Shown here: one piece after another, positions 1-44,102 of the stretch
Layout: every line of letters begins with the position of its first letter
Numbering within the stretch: position 1 is the first letter of the stretch
NCBI GenBank assembly: GCA_028023455.1
Contig: JAQFVV010006199.1
Location: forward strand, 7,080,972-7,144,971
DNA: 64,000 bases
Reading direction: 5' to 3'
Source: Epiperipatus broadwayi
Taxonomy: Eukaryota > Onychophora > Udeonychophora > Euonychophora > Peripatidae
Notes under the pieces: model-generated
Database searches by the model: none
Told to the model about the DNA's origin: nothing
Seen by the model: the letters and a program-made list of their open reading frames with translations, nothing else
Position numbers and translations under genes: made by a program

Positions 1-768
1 ATCTTTGTATGGTATTGTTAGTATATAGGAAATCAAATTATGTTATAGCGCCAAAATGGCAGACTGAGCACAATGTTTTTTATTTAATTGTTTAACTAAA
101 TATTGTTTTATTTTTTAAATTTTTTTAGTTGACTTAAATTTAGAGTTTTGACTGTAAGTATTCTACATCTTTTAGACTTGTTGATATGTACTTAAATGCA
201 TAAAGAATTAGATGGATTCATGTGATATTATATAATTGAATAGATGAAAATGCTTAAATTTGGAAACCAAAATCTGGTTGCAAAGTTTTGTACTATTTGG
301 ATTTGTTGACTTATATCTTTGGCATTTATATTCTAAACTTTATTTTGCAGCAGATGTAAAATAGTTTTTGTTTAAATTTAGTTGCTTCTCTTGCTTTCAC
401 GGTGTATTGAAAATATAGTATCTATATAATTATGAAGTCATTGTCTTAAAATTTTTAAATTTGTAGAATCGTATCTTTTTTGTTAATTAGTTTATCATAT
501 TTTTTTATATCAAATATTACAATCTAGTATTTAAATATATATATAAGATAAATTGGGATTATAAATTTGCTATTTTTTTCATTTAAAATGATGTAATGTA
601 AAATGACTTCTTAGACAAAGCTAGCACAGAGAATTTATATCGTTAAATATTAGCTTTTTATAAAAACTTTTTATATTGCTGTAAACTCATCTACATCTTA
701 CATTCTTTTACCATTTCCCATTATCAGTCACCAAATCATTCTCCAGAAATGATACATTTATTTTTTTA
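1..768. other. AT-rich intron or upstream DNA, no gene seen
   Basis: Very AT-rich sequence with short A and T runs. I found no coding segment resembling the SH3 domain or the first half of SH2 that should lie upstream of the exon at 8572. Given the kinase gene's orientation, this stretch is most likely part of an intron of that gene, but it could lie upstream of it if the missing exons are elsewhere. Confidence 0.5.
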
Positions 769-771
769 TAA

Positions 772-829
772 TGTCCCAATTCCTCACTGAAGAGACCCAT
801 AGGTCGAAACCGGTCTGGGGATGGGGACA
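772..829 (+). ncRNA. Type I hammerhead ribozyme, copy 1
   Basis: Stem I outer helix is TGTCCC (772-777) with GGGACA (824-829). An internal loop AATT/ATG follows. The inner helix is CCTCA (782-786) with TGGGG (816-820), including one G-U pair. The core CTGAAGA (787-793) fits C3-U4-G5-A6-N7-G8-A9. Stem II is GACC/GGTC around a CATA loop (794-805). G12-A13-A14 is 806-808. Stem III is the self-complementary ACCGGT (809-814), giving the A15.1-U16.1 pair. H17 is C815, so cleavage is predicted between 815 and 816. Every residue known to be needed for hammerhead catalysis is present. A stem III of 3 bp with no loop cannot close within one molecule, which suggests a dimeric hammerhead, as described for Penelope-type hammerheads. 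Confidence 0.85.
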
Positions 830-1193
830 ATCCAAGATAAAAATGATTTGAATGTCTTCTCTTGTAGTAGCATTTATCATAAATAAAAAAAAAGCTTGTT
901 TAGAGCTATTAGCATGCTCTTAATTTTACATATTTGTAAGTGCAAGCTATATATAAGGCATGTGACATCTGACTTGTTATTATTACTATTATTATTTTGC
1001 TGTTGTGACTTTGGCTAAATTAAATGGCTAAGCCTACTAATATATGGAGTATCTGAATTAAGTTCAGGCCCATATGATTTTTTCAGTTGGAGATCTGACT
1101 TTAAAGACATGTAGATGTCTAAAAGTTTCAGATCTTCTTCTAACAATTAACTTTTAGATAAATGCTTTGCTTGAGTTGGTTTTTTAAATCTAA

Positions 1194-1251
1194 TGTCCCA
1201 ACTCCTCACTGAAGAGACCCATAGGTCGAAACCGGTCTGGGGATGGGGACA
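1194..1251 (+). ncRNA. Type I hammerhead ribozyme, copy 2
   Basis: This is the same motif 422 bp downstream of copy 1. It differs only in the stem I internal loop (AACT instead of AATT). Core CTGAAGA lies at 1209-1215, stem II at 1216-1227, GAA at 1228-1230, palindromic stem III ACCGGT at 1231-1236, and the predicted cleavage is after C1237. Together with copy 1 it would excise an RNA running from 816 to 1237, 422 nt long. The core is fully conserved, so both copies may still be active. Confidence 0.85.
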
Positions 1252-1803
1252 ATCCAAGATAAAAATGATTTGAATGTCTTCTCTTGTAGTAGCATTTATC
1301 ATAAATAAAAAAAAAAAAAAAGTTTGTTTAGAGCTATTAGCATGCTTTTAATTTTACATATTTGTAAGTGCAAGCTATATATATAAGTTGTGACATCTGA
1401 CTTGTTATTATTACTATTATTTCATTTTAATAAAAGTTTTTCTTTAATTTCAACATCTTATTTTTATATTCCACTTTCACATCATAAAAACCTAAATAAA
1501 AAAATTTCTACCTTTTTGCTTTTTTCATTTTTATATTTTTTTCACTATCCATACAATTTATCCTGATTCTCTTTCAACATCTTATACTCCAAAACTAAAT
1601 GTTAATTACTTTTTTCCATTTTCACATAAACTATCACATCTATAATTTCTTATGCCATTTTGCCTTCTTTTCTTGATATCCAAAGTTCCTGTCCTCATAC
1701 TAAATAACAATAAATTTCTTCTAGTATTTTACATTTTTAAATTAGTTTTTTTTTATTCTTCTATAATTTTATTTTTTTTTATATTAAATAATCAACTGGT
1801 TTA

Positions 1804-1840
1804 TAGCTCAGAGGGTCATATGAAGTTTGAACACCAGAAA
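1804..1840. repeat. Short dispersed repeat shared with 39115-39152
   Basis: The segment gctcagagggtcatatgaag and the following bases up to caccagaa resemble 39118-39152 on the same strand, allowing small gaps. It may be a fragment of an old interspersed repeat. I do not recognise the family, and nothing else around it aligns by eye. The rest of 1422-2681 is AT-rich with no gene that I can support. Confidence 0.3.
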
Positions 1841-2681
1841 TAGCAACAAACTTCTTCATGACCCATAAATCTTGAGCCTCACATCTGCCATTTCATTATT
1901 GCACCAGACAGGATATTCATATTTATTTTCTGTAACTCAAATTGTTTTTTTCTAATGAACTTATTTATTTTTTGATTACACCTCTCACAATTGTAAAACT
2001 ATAATACATTCTCTTTTACATTTATCCTATTTTTTACATAAATGCAGTACATAAAAATAAATTTTTTATTTATTAATTTTGCATATTGTAAAACTTTTTA
2101 GTGAACCATGTTCATGATGTGATGTAAATTTTTTCTTTTTAAATGAAATCAGAAGTTTTTTTACATAGACTGTTAGTCATGTTAAATATTTTCTTCCTTT
2201 AGAGGTCTTGCATACCACAAATAATTCATCTACTTCTTATTTTTTATTACTCGGTTATTTTTCTAACCTTAGTTTATTTCTTTTTTTCCTCTAATTCCTT
2301 TTTAATGAAAGTTATTTCAGTAGTTTTACTATCCTGTCCTAATAATCTCCATTATTAAGATCTAAACAAAAATAAAAAAATTTCTATCCCTTTCTGTATC
2401 TTTAAATTTCTCCCACTTTTAATCAGTTTATACTGATTCTTTTTAATATATTACACTCCAAAAAACAATTGTTCAATATTGTCTTTCCCATATTTACATA
2501 AACTCCAATTACAATCCAATTCTTATTCCATTTTTAACTTCTTTCCCTTACTTTTAAAACATCTGCCTTTGCCCAAAATAACAACAATCTCTCTTTAGTG
2601 TTATCATACATGCTTTTATATTTTACATCATATTTATTTAAATCTCAACATATTAATTCTTTTCATGAAAATGAGTAATTC

Positions 2682-2847
2682 TAAAGCACTCGTTGACTTT
2701 GAGTTCAAATGCAAAGGTATAAGTAATAAATATAAACTAATTAATTGCACTGAGCCAGTTTTGCTGAAACCTGGCTCAGTGCAATTAATTAGTTAATGTT
2801 TATTATTTATAACTTTTCATCTGAACTTGAAATCAATGAGTGCTTTA
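2682..2847. repeat. Foldback (inverted-repeat) element, about 166 bp
   Basis: The left arm 2682-2758 and right arm 2771-2847 are reverse complements with a few mismatches, around a 12-base loop. The inner part (cactgagccag with ctggctcagtg) is perfect. No coding capacity. It resembles a small MITE or foldback element; I could not define a target-site duplication. 2848-4449 beyond it is AT-rich and featureless to me. Confidence 0.65.
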
Positions 2848-4449
2848 AAATTAAATATTTATTTTTATATAACTCCAAACTATTTTCAGTATCTTACACT
2901 CCAAAAATAAGTGTTCAATATTATTTCTCACATCTCTACATAAATTATATCTCCAATCCAAATTCCTATTTCATTTTTTTTTTCTTAGTCTGGTATTTAA
3001 AAATACCTGTCCTTGCACCAAATACAACAATCTTTAATGTTGTTATATATCCTTTTATATTTTATATAATTTTTATTCTCATATATTTTTAAACTTTATA
3101 TCTATATATTCTTTTTTAAAAATAATTTATTTGCCATTCATCATAATTTTGTATCTGTAATATATTCTATATATATTTATCCCTCATCTTATATAAATAC
3201 ACCGAACTCTATTTTTAGAAATTTATTTTCATTCATATAATTAAAAAAATTCATTTTACCTTGAACAGTCTCATTTGCTGATCACAGTTCACTACCCAAT
3301 GCATATCTATTAATTTTGCTCTGGCCAATACTAAACATCATTTGCAAATTTTCATATGAATTAGAATACTATAGTGCCCTCTATGAATTTAATATAAAAT
3401 AGGATATTAATTTTTAAGTAGTGAATGATTATTGATCAGAAAATCATTTACATCAAATTATAGAAAACATGAAATTGTGATTTAGATATAATAATATAAT
3501 TTTTCTGTCTTCTAAAATTAGTCATTATAGGCAAATATAGAATTTGAGAATTAAAAATAAAAGAAAGTTAGGATAATTACAATATATAATGAAAAATAGT
3601 ATTGTTCAAGTAATACTACCAAGTAAAAGAATTATTAGACTTTGAAGGCAAACATAAAAACACGTAGTCAAACACCTACAGCAATGATGAGATCAAACTC
3701 CATATAGCTAAATAAATATCTTTAAGTGTATAAGAGTGATGTCCATTTTTAATTTTTTCTAAGTTTATTGAGAAACAGAGATTTACATTTCTTCAATGTC
3801 AGGTTGAAGACAAGATCATATCTTAGAAACCAAAGTATTAAGATTAGAAAGATGATGATTCTATTGAAGAAAAGAAACCTTTGAGAATGTTGCTTATTAG
3901 TGACATTAAGAGTTGCTGTTGGAAATTAGTTAGCAAACAGATTATGGCATAATACCTTTGTAAGGAAGAGCAATGAAAAAGAAAACAAATTATTGTTTCC
4001 TCTTAAATTGATTACAAAAAAAAAAAAAAAAACCAGCAGCATTTAAATTTGCTTTGATTATTCCTTAAAAGAAAAAAGAACTAGTGGAAATAGGCTACAA
4101 GATTGATTTGATATTAGATGCTTAACAGCAGTATTACAGGACTAGTTTTAGAGGAATATCCTTCACAGCTGCAGAAAAATCTTAAACGTCCCTAACTATA
4201 ATTTAGAATATGATATGATTATATTTTTATAATGCAGATTTTATTTACTTTATTGAAAATGTCAAAGATTTTACATATACCTAATTTATCTTATATGATT
4301 CTGTTTATAATTAATAAGTACATATATAATTTATATTCTTACAGGTAAGAATTTTAATTAATTTCATTTTGTTTTTATTAAAACTTTTTTAAAAAAGGAA
4401 AATGATTAATTTCTATCTGATGAGAGTCTAATTATATATTATTGACTAT

Positions 4450-4615
4450 AAAAGATCACTTAATAAATTATGGTTTATTATAATAAATAATAAAAGTCAT
4501 GTACAACAGCTATATAAATATATACATATAATAATTACACATAAAAAGCCTTTTTCATTACATGGTTTTATCCCATTTTCAAACGTTAATCAATTATTGC
4601 AGATAGAACACCATC
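4450..4615 (-). repeat. Inverted-repeat arm, Penelope-type terminal repeat remnant (left)
   Basis: This segment is the diverged reverse complement of about 6500-6665. Shared blocks include aaagcctttttc with gaaaaaggcttttt, and the stretch around acaacagctat with atagctgttgc. A related stretch follows the Penelope-type endonuclease at about 23985-24060, so these arms probably derive from terminal repeats of a Penelope-like element. A second, smaller inverted pair links 4600-4640 with 4968-5012 (gttgttattttact). Confidence 0.45.
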
Positions 4616-4969
4616 TGTGAAAGTAAAATAACAACAATAACAAAGTAAAAAACAGTAAAATAGAATAAAACCTACATATAGAGATCCAGTATAATTTCAA
4701 AGAATTGACAATAACATAGCAGTATACAGAATAAATAATACATATATTATACAACTTTATATATACATTTTTTATATAATTTTCCATTCATTTTTAACTG
4801 GCCATTTGTTAAATAAATTTACTGAAGTTTTATAAATATTTATATAATTATTTAAGTTATGCTTAATGTAATATACTTCATATAATTGTCTTCTGTTTGG
4901 ATCTTTTATGTAATTTAAAGTTTAATTTTTTTTTTGTAGTATCTATTTTATTGACATTTTAATTTATTA

Positions 4970-6318
4970 TTGTTGTTATTTTACTTCCATAATACTAGAC
5001 GGTGTTCTATTTGCAATATTAATACCGGAGAAAGAGAAGACAAAGAATTTTTATTGGGGAGTATAAAGTTAAGTGTGGGGAATATGGATAATTATTTGGG
5101 AATCATCTTAAATAATCAGAGAAATTGCTTGGATGAATGGGAGACAGAATTGATAAATGAAGCAAAGAAAAGAAGAAAGGGACTGATAAAGAAATTGACA
5201 GTGTTTTCATATAATAAATATGATGTAGCTAGAATTGTATGGAAGGGAGTGGCAGTAACAGAGTTAACATATGGTAATGATGTGTCATCTGTCAGTAAAG
5301 GGGTGTTAGATTACTTAGAAAAAGTATAAAGAGAAGTAGGAAGGGATGCATTAGATGCAAATGTGTATACAGCAAAGAAAACATTTCAAGGAGAAATGGT
5401 ATTGTCACGTTTTTATATGAGAGATGCAAAAAGCAAAATGAAAATGGTTGGTAGATTGCAGTTTATGGATAATAAGAGAATAGCCAAAATAGTATTTAAT
5501 TGGGTTATAAGTAAAGGGCAGGTAACAAGATGGTGAGAAAGTTAGTATGATTTGCAGATTTGGATAAGAATGTCAATATACTTATACAAAAGGTGGTATG
5601 ATTGTGTTAAGAGAATTTTTGAGTGTTATAGTGGCAAGGAATGGAATAGAAGAATAGATGCATTAATAAAGAATAGGGAGATGGAGAGATGGAAAACTTA
5701 ATATGGAGAGTAAAAAGACTTTAAATATATATAGAAGTAAACGGAATAGTGGGTGTGAATTAATTTATGTTACTAACAAGGAAAGTAATTTGCTGTTTAA
5801 AACTCTAACAGGGTCTTTAGCAACAAAGAAATATACACTTAAATGGGGAAGATGTGGGTGATTTAGTCTGCAAATTGTATAAGGAAAGTATAGAAAATAT
5901 TAGGGATCTGTTGATTGAATGTAAATGCTTACAAGCAGAAATGGTACAAAAAATGAAGTTGTAGGAGAATAAATATTAACAAAGTGATTATACAAAAAGT
6001 GGGTTCTTGGTTTTTATGCTGGGTTTGGAAAAAGATAAGAGGGATTTAGATATAAAGGCCATGGAGTTGACAAAGATTATGTTGTGAAAATGGGATGGAG
6101 CAGGATATGGGGAAACTTAGGGTGAGGAATGGAAAGGGAAGGTAAAATGGCTAACAGTTTTCTCTGAGCATAGTGGCTGAGAGATTCCTGACTCCGTATA
6201 AGGAGAAGTCACAGTGCTGCATTGCATAATTATAGAACATTAGATTACTATAATGATCAAATATCCAATACAATTTATTTGTCTGTAATGTTGTCACAAA
6301 TACATAAATAAATAATCA
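4970..6318 (+). pseudogene. Decayed non-LTR retrotransposon (LINE), 3' part of the reverse transcriptase ORF
   Basis: Translation of 5000-5530 reads as the C-terminal region of a LINE reverse transcriptase: YLGIILNNQRNCLDEWETEL, then KGVAVTELTYGNDVSSVSKG, an in-frame TAA at 5327-5329, then the continuation REVGRDALDANVYTAKKTFQ and GRLQFMDNK. Beyond about 5536 the frame is broken by several stops and shifts. A cysteine-rich piece (CKLCKESIENIRDLLIECKC), resembling the terminal zinc-knuckle of such ORFs, lies around 5869-5930. The element ends near 6318 in an AATA/AATC-type simple repeat, as LINE 3' ends often do. The catalytic RT motifs are absent, so it is 5'-truncated and dead. Clade assignment (CR1/L2-like) is uncertain. 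Confidence 0.65.
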
Positions 6319-6328
6319 ATCAAAATAA

Positions 6329-6487
6329 GATTAAAATAAACAACTATTAATAATTATATTTTAATATCAAACTGGCTTTCATCTCCATTGAGACCTTCTC
6401 AGAATATTATATGTCTTCAGAAGGTCTCAATAGAGATGAAAGCTGGTTCAATAAACATTATAATATAGTTATTAATAGTTATTTATT
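6329..6487. repeat. Foldback of about 160 bp
   Basis: Arms 6329-6398 and 6414-6487 are near reverse complements. The core pair is ctttcatctccattgagacc with ggtctcaatagagatgaaag, around a loop of about 15 bases. It lies directly between the LINE 3' end and the Penelope-type arm at 6490. It is non-coding and of unknown family. Confidence 0.6.
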
Positions 6488-6489
6488 TC

Positions 6490-6680
6490 AATTATTTAGA
6501 ACACTAGATGGTGTTCTATCTGCAATAATTAGTTAACATTAAAATAAATACTTAATAATTGAAAAGGGCACAAAACCATATGCCGAAAAAGGCTTTTTAC
6601 GTGCAATTATTTTTAATATATATTTGTATAGCTGTTGCATATGATTTTTATTATAATTTATATGAAAGAACAGCATAATG
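6490..6680 (+). repeat. Inverted-repeat arm, Penelope-type terminal repeat remnant (right)
   Basis: Partner of 4450-4615 in opposite orientation. It contains tagatggtgttctatctgca, found in variant form at 4990-5012 and inverted near 4600. It also contains a segment at 6559-6597 with GGGC and GCC flanking a loop, followed by GAAAAAGGCTTTTT. That layout recalls a hammerhead stem II/III, but the expected CTGANGA core reads TTGAAAA, so I do not call a ribozyme. Confidence 0.45.
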
Positions 6681-8571
6681 GATTTTTGATGATTGTGATT
6701 TATCTTATGTAAAATAAAATTGTATCTCTATTTTGATTACTTGTTGATGAAGAAAATTAATTTGGAATTGGTCCTGTGAGCTTTGTATTGTCAAATTTAC
6801 AATTTAAAAGTTGGTATGTAATTCTGTGTTCTGATTCTGAGTCATAGAAGTTTCAGTTCTTAAAATACAGTATTAATTTATAAAATCTTAATGATCTGGG
6901 GCTCTTTAAAAATATCTAATGTACCTCATAATAATAATCAAATGTTATCATATATTTGTAATACTTTATTGCCTAGTTATTCAACCTACAGTTAAAGACT
7001 GTTTTTTCTTTGTAGTATTCTGTTATCTAAATACTTCAGCTGGCTTTTGATGCAGAGAACTTAATAAACATTACATTTATAGTTTTTTTTCAGTCTGTCT
7101 TTCTTTTTCTTTTTTTTAATTTATTTGTAAGACTAAGTGATAAATTCTATAAATAAATGATTACATTATAGTAAGAAATGCTTTATCTAAAGATACTTTT
7201 ATACTGTTATATGATTTCAAATATTAATATTTAAAAATAAAATAATTGAATAGTTAATACTCAACATAACATGTTATGTGTTGTTTGAGTCTGAAAGAAA
7301 TAGATTGAGCTTCCAAGAATCTTTAAATTTTGAGTCTGTAATACAAAATTGTGCTAAATTACACAGAAGATTTAAATATATTATAAAACAATTCAAAATT
7401 GATATCCTCTTTTTTTATATAAGGTTTTATATTTGTGTGTGCATATACATGCACAGTGCAGAATTTGGAACTTTTTTTTTTCTTGGATTTACTACTGTTA
7501 CATATATATATTATAAACTGTATTTATAAAATAGTTATAGTCATTTGCTTGGAGAGTCGAGTAATATTTGAGTATTAAAGTGAAAAAATTAAGATCAATA
7601 GTTTTATTTCAATTAACAATTTTTTTTTCAAATAGAATCAATATGACCTTTCACTAGTACTTTGATAAACCTGTTTGCATTTTTTTTTATTAATAATAAC
7701 AATGTGTAATTGCTCTCCAAAATAGCCACCTAATTTCATTTACAGTTTCTTTAGCTTTTTTCTAAAACATATTATGCTACTTACTCTTTCATATTATTTG
7801 ATTTGTGGAATTCTTTCTAGTAGTTTCTGTTCTTTTACAATGATTATAGTATTAAGTAATAAATCATAGATTTATGCTTTACGCTTGTCCAAATTATAAT
7901 AATATTAAATAGTGCTAACACACTTATAACGTAAAGCTGTATAAATTAATAGCAATTAACCGATTAAAATGGCTTAGCACTTTCGAAAAAATGTATTTTT
8001 CATAATCATAGTCTGTTATGACTCATTCATTGGAATCATTCTATATGTACAATATGCAAACTTTATGTAAATGAGTCAATTAGTTCATCTTTTTGATATA
8101 GTAAAATATGCTTTTTTACGATTAATGGCGAAGGAGTCTTCTGCTATGAAGTAAACCTCCTTTACCTTACGTTTAACATCGTATCTCTCAGTACAAACCA
8201 ATTTTGCAGAGGCGGGTTCAAACTCGTGTCCAGATACTTTTTGATGTTGTGCAAAAATTGAAGTTCATTCTGGGTTAGTATGTGACTTATTATACCTATA
8301 CTTATGCTGTGACAACCTAGTAGCTATGTTGACTCTGGTTTCACTGTAGTATAATGAAATTTAGGGATTTATTATTGTTGTTGTTTTTTATTTATTGAAT
8401 AAAATAATTTGAATGCATCTTACATCTTGAATGAAAAAAAAAAAAATTATGCTAAATATTTACAGCTGATAATGTTTTGTTGTTGTTTTTTTAAAATTAT
8501 TTATTTTTCAGAAATAATTGCATCTTATTTTAAAATCTGTTTATATATATTTAATTTCTTTTTCAATTTAG
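6681..8571. other. AT-rich intron of the kinase gene
   Basis: No coding segment was recognised. A short stretch at 8210-8226 (ggcgggttcaaactcgt) resembles a Pol III box B and may be a SINE scrap, with no box A that I can see. The last bases before 8572 form the polypyrimidine tract and acceptor AG of the SH2 exon. Confidence 0.5.
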
Positions 8572-40782
<32,211 letters not shown>

Positions 40783-41200
40783 AAATTTCTTTTTTTTTTC
40801 TACGAAAAAAATTTACTATTATTTGAATCTTGCCTTTTTTTATAAGCAAACTGAATGAATATCATGATAACTATATTTGTGTCCACTCATCCATTTTTAG
40901 CTCCAGAAATATTAATTTTTATCATCTCAAATTAAATAAATCAGCTCAAAGTAAAATGAACAGTGAAAAAGTTTATATGCAACATAAAGGAAAATCCGAA
41001 CATTTTTAGGTTTCCCTTTGTATTCCATTGATACTTGCAGATGTATTCTTAGCATTTTGATGTTTCATTTTATTAATTATACTGTATCATTTAATGCTTA
41101 TAAATAAACTGCAAGAGGATCTCTTGTTATTGTGATATATATATACTGTATATGTATACTTAATAGTTTAGAATAAACTGTGCAAGTACTAATGCCTTTT
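40783..41200 (+). promoter_or_regulatory. 3' UTR with candidate poly(A) signals
   Basis: AATAAA hexamers at 40935-40940, 41103-41108 and 41172-41177 are all on the gene strand within 400 bp of the stop. In such AT-rich DNA the hexamer is common by chance, so which one is used cannot be decided here. Confidence 0.5.
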
Positions 41201-43290
41201 AACGACAGTCTTCCATTGGATCAGATCAGTCATGGGTGTTACTGTCACATGAACAATTTCAAGAAAAATGATTCCATATTTATTTTTCATGTGCCTAAGA
41301 ATTTTTTCCTGTTCCACATGAAAATAAATGAATTAAGATGGAATCTTTTGAAATAATAGAAGCGATAAAAATCAGAAAATCTAACTATTGCATTTAATTT
41401 TTAAAAAATAAAATTGAACCAAGTATGTTTATTTTGTGCTTGTTATAATATGAAATTTTGATGTTTGTTTGTTTCCATCTAATTTCTTTGTTTGATGTAA
41501 TTAGTTAAACATGGTATATGCATGAATACATATGTATAAACACGCACTTATATTTTCATACAATTGCATTAATTACACTCTGATACTGTAAATTTGACAA
41601 GATAATATTTTGGATAATTTGAACAGTGTCGATTTTATTCCTAATCTTATCTTAAAATTTAACAGGAAAAAAAAGTTAAGTTGGATAACTTTAATATCTT
41701 ATATAATGATGTAAAAACCTATTATTGTGTTATTAAATAAATTTGTGAAAGAAAATACTTTGTATGAAATTGAAATAAACTGAGAGCCACATTCCCATAA
41801 GGAGTGATAGTCCATTAAAACATTATTTCGTGTGTGTACTGTGTATATATACACATATGTGCATGCGCTTATATCTATTAAAATATATAACACAGATACA
41901 CTTTTTTTTTTTGTATTTACATATAAAATTTAAATATTTACATTTTTATTCAAATTATTATTTTTATTTTAATGCTAAAAATAAAATTCCAGTGCCCCTT
42001 TTTATTTTATTTTTTCTTTAAGGTATTTTTAGTGGAATATTTAGTCTCAAAATAAAGAGAAAACAAAATAATTGTACAGCATTTAATGGATTTACTTTTT
42101 TTTTTTTTTAACCAGATACACATATTAAAAAATAACATCTGTGAATAATAAAATTTGTAGCCAGGAATATAATGTTAAAAACTTAGATTAGAATTAACAC
42201 AATTAACATTGAGTTGTTTTTTTTTTAAATATATGCATCATAATAAAAAGCATCAGGTTGTAAAGTAATTTTTTTTTTTTTTTAGAATCTGATATTGTAT
42301 ATCTTTTAAATTGATATTTTTTCTGTGTTGTAATATAGATGAATGGTGAAACAAATGACCCCCCCCCCCTAAAATGATCAAAAAAGGGCGTTACTATCTC
42401 AAGGATAGTTGTATATCATTAATTGCTCTTATCTATAGTTATTTTTTTTTTTTAAGTCAAACCGGTGTTGACTTTGAGATGTAAAATATTTGTAACTTTT
42501 TAAGAGATATTTAAAATTACTCAAAATTATAAATAATTGTCATCAAAAAAGGATCTAAGGTGTCACTGGCTTGATCAGGCATCGCATTGCCTTGATTGTT
42601 GAGGATTTAACATTCTTAGTACTAATGATTCTGAATTTAAATTCATTTAACTTATGTATAAAAGATCAAATTATGAAATATTTATTCATATAATATTATT
42701 CATTAGCTAAAAAAAAAAAAGGAAATTTAAATTATTTATTTTTATCCCAGAATAATCATTGAACCTACTGTACTTTTAAGTTTGGTAAATTAAAATTTAT
42801 ATAATAGCACCCTGAATTGTTTTTGTGGTTATTTAACCCATAATTGTGTTGTGCCATGTATAGTTTTTTTTTTTGTAATTTCTTGGATTAAAATATTTTT
42901 AAATGATTATTATATATAAATCTACCATTTAAAAGTTATTTATTGAAAGAAAGTGTTTTTTTCCCTTCTTTCATCATTTGTCAAATTGCCATTGGAAAAT
43001 TCATTTATATTTCTGTATCAATAAATGAAGGTAATTAGTAATTGATGTCTTATATATTTGTTCCTGTAATTCATTTTTTGTTTGAATGTGTGAATGGATA
43101 ATGATTCTTAGTGATTTTTTAATTCCTATCTGGGACCAAATTAGAATAAGTATTATTAAAAAAAAAAATTTACGCCAAAGAATTAGATAAATTTCCATAA
43201 AAATGTTTTCCAATGGCAATTTATTCCTATTATGTATCTATTATATATTTTTTTGTAATTATTATTTTTTAACCAAGGATAATTTTTGTG
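41201..43290. other. AT-rich intergenic DNA
   Basis: No gene seen. It holds a short C run (42359-42369) and a stretch at 42560-42605 (gtgtcactggcttgatcagg followed by catcgcattgccttg) of unusual, repeat-like composition that may be a SINE scrap. T runs are abundant. Confidence 0.4.
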
Positions 43291-43291
43291 T

Positions 43292-44102
43292 TGATCTATT
43301 ATAAATAAAAGAAATACCATTTTCATGAGTTTGTGTTTTTGCATTTAGTTGTTTTTATTATACAGTATTTGTAAAAGGTTATGACATGAGTCTAAATTTT
43401 TCATGTAGCTGAAAAGTTCTCAAATAAACTAAGAATTTTTTTGTTTTCTGGCAGTGAGCCTGAATAATTACCTAATATTCCTTGGTAAATGGGTACCCAG
43501 CTATTTTTAGTAAAGGAAGGAAATGTCATAAAAATAACTTATCATTAGCCTAGTCATTTATTTATCATGTAATCAATTGTTTGGGAAATCAATTTGCATT
43601 TAAGCACTAAAATGAAATCTGATCAGCTCCGTTCCATTGTTATCTGACCATAATTGGAATCAAGTCTATTGCTCTTACCTCTGTGCTACACTGCTCAAGT
43701 CATTAATCTATTAAGAACTATATACTTTCATCATTTTTTCAATACTCATGAAAAATGTAAAGAAATTTACTCTGCAGTGAGTGATTTCATGGTTATCATT
43801 AGGATCTTCTTATAAATGAATACAGCCATTTTAACTCCAAAAGAACAAAAAAGAAAAATATAAATAATTAAAAAGACTAGAATCAGAATTGCTACGAATG
43901 TAATTAAAGGATGGAGATGGGATTTCCTAAACATACAATCCCATTTTCACAGTTATTAATTGATCTAAATGATTATTCAAAACTGATTTAAAAAACAACA
44001 GAAAAAGTGTTTAATTAATTATAAATAGTAATAATAATTTTTATGCTAATCTATTATAAATAAAAGAAATACCATTTTACTCAATTTGTATTTTTGCATT
44101 TT
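43292..44102. repeat. Direct repeats 755 bp apart flanking a possible SINE remnant
   Basis: The segment ctattataaataaaagaaat with its continuation to tttttgcattt occurs at 43296-43347 and again at 44051-44102. Between them, on the minus strand at about 43700-43655, tagcacagaggtaagagcaa resembles a Pol III box A, followed by cttgattccaa. The insert has no coding capacity. It may be another non-autonomous element with terminal direct repeats, or an old duplication. Confidence 0.45.

Larger units (their letters stand above)
769..1421 (+). mobile_element. Retrozyme-like element: two direct repeats, each opening with a hammerhead ribozyme
   Basis: Two direct repeats of about 225 bp (769 to about 993, and 1191 to about 1421) differ at only a few positions plus the length of an A run. 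They flank about 200 bp of unique sequence. Each repeat begins exactly where the hammerhead motif begins; the sequence upstream of 769 and of 1191 is unrelated. The period is exactly 422 bp. Direct repeats that carry ribozymes and bound a short non-coding core are the hallmark of retrozymes, small non-autonomous retroelements spread as circular RNA, and of the terminal repeats of Penelope-like elements. No open reading frame is present. The spacer at about 1052-1080 contains a block (gttcaggcccatatgat) similar to one at 49497-49520 in the second family. I found no convincing target-site duplication, so the outer ends are approximate. Confidence 0.75.

Noticed and set aside
6555-6600. Third hammerhead family (TTGAAAA GGGC...GCC GAAA AAGGCTTTTT)
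   Set aside because: C3 and G8 of the core are not present in this copy or in those at 4540-4575 and 23985-24010; without a consensus the resemblance is too weak.
8409-8571. Extending the SH2 exon upstream to an ATG at 8409
   Set aside because: The added sequence is low-complexity and unlike SH2, and a polypyrimidine tract with AG ends at 8571; the exon is internal.
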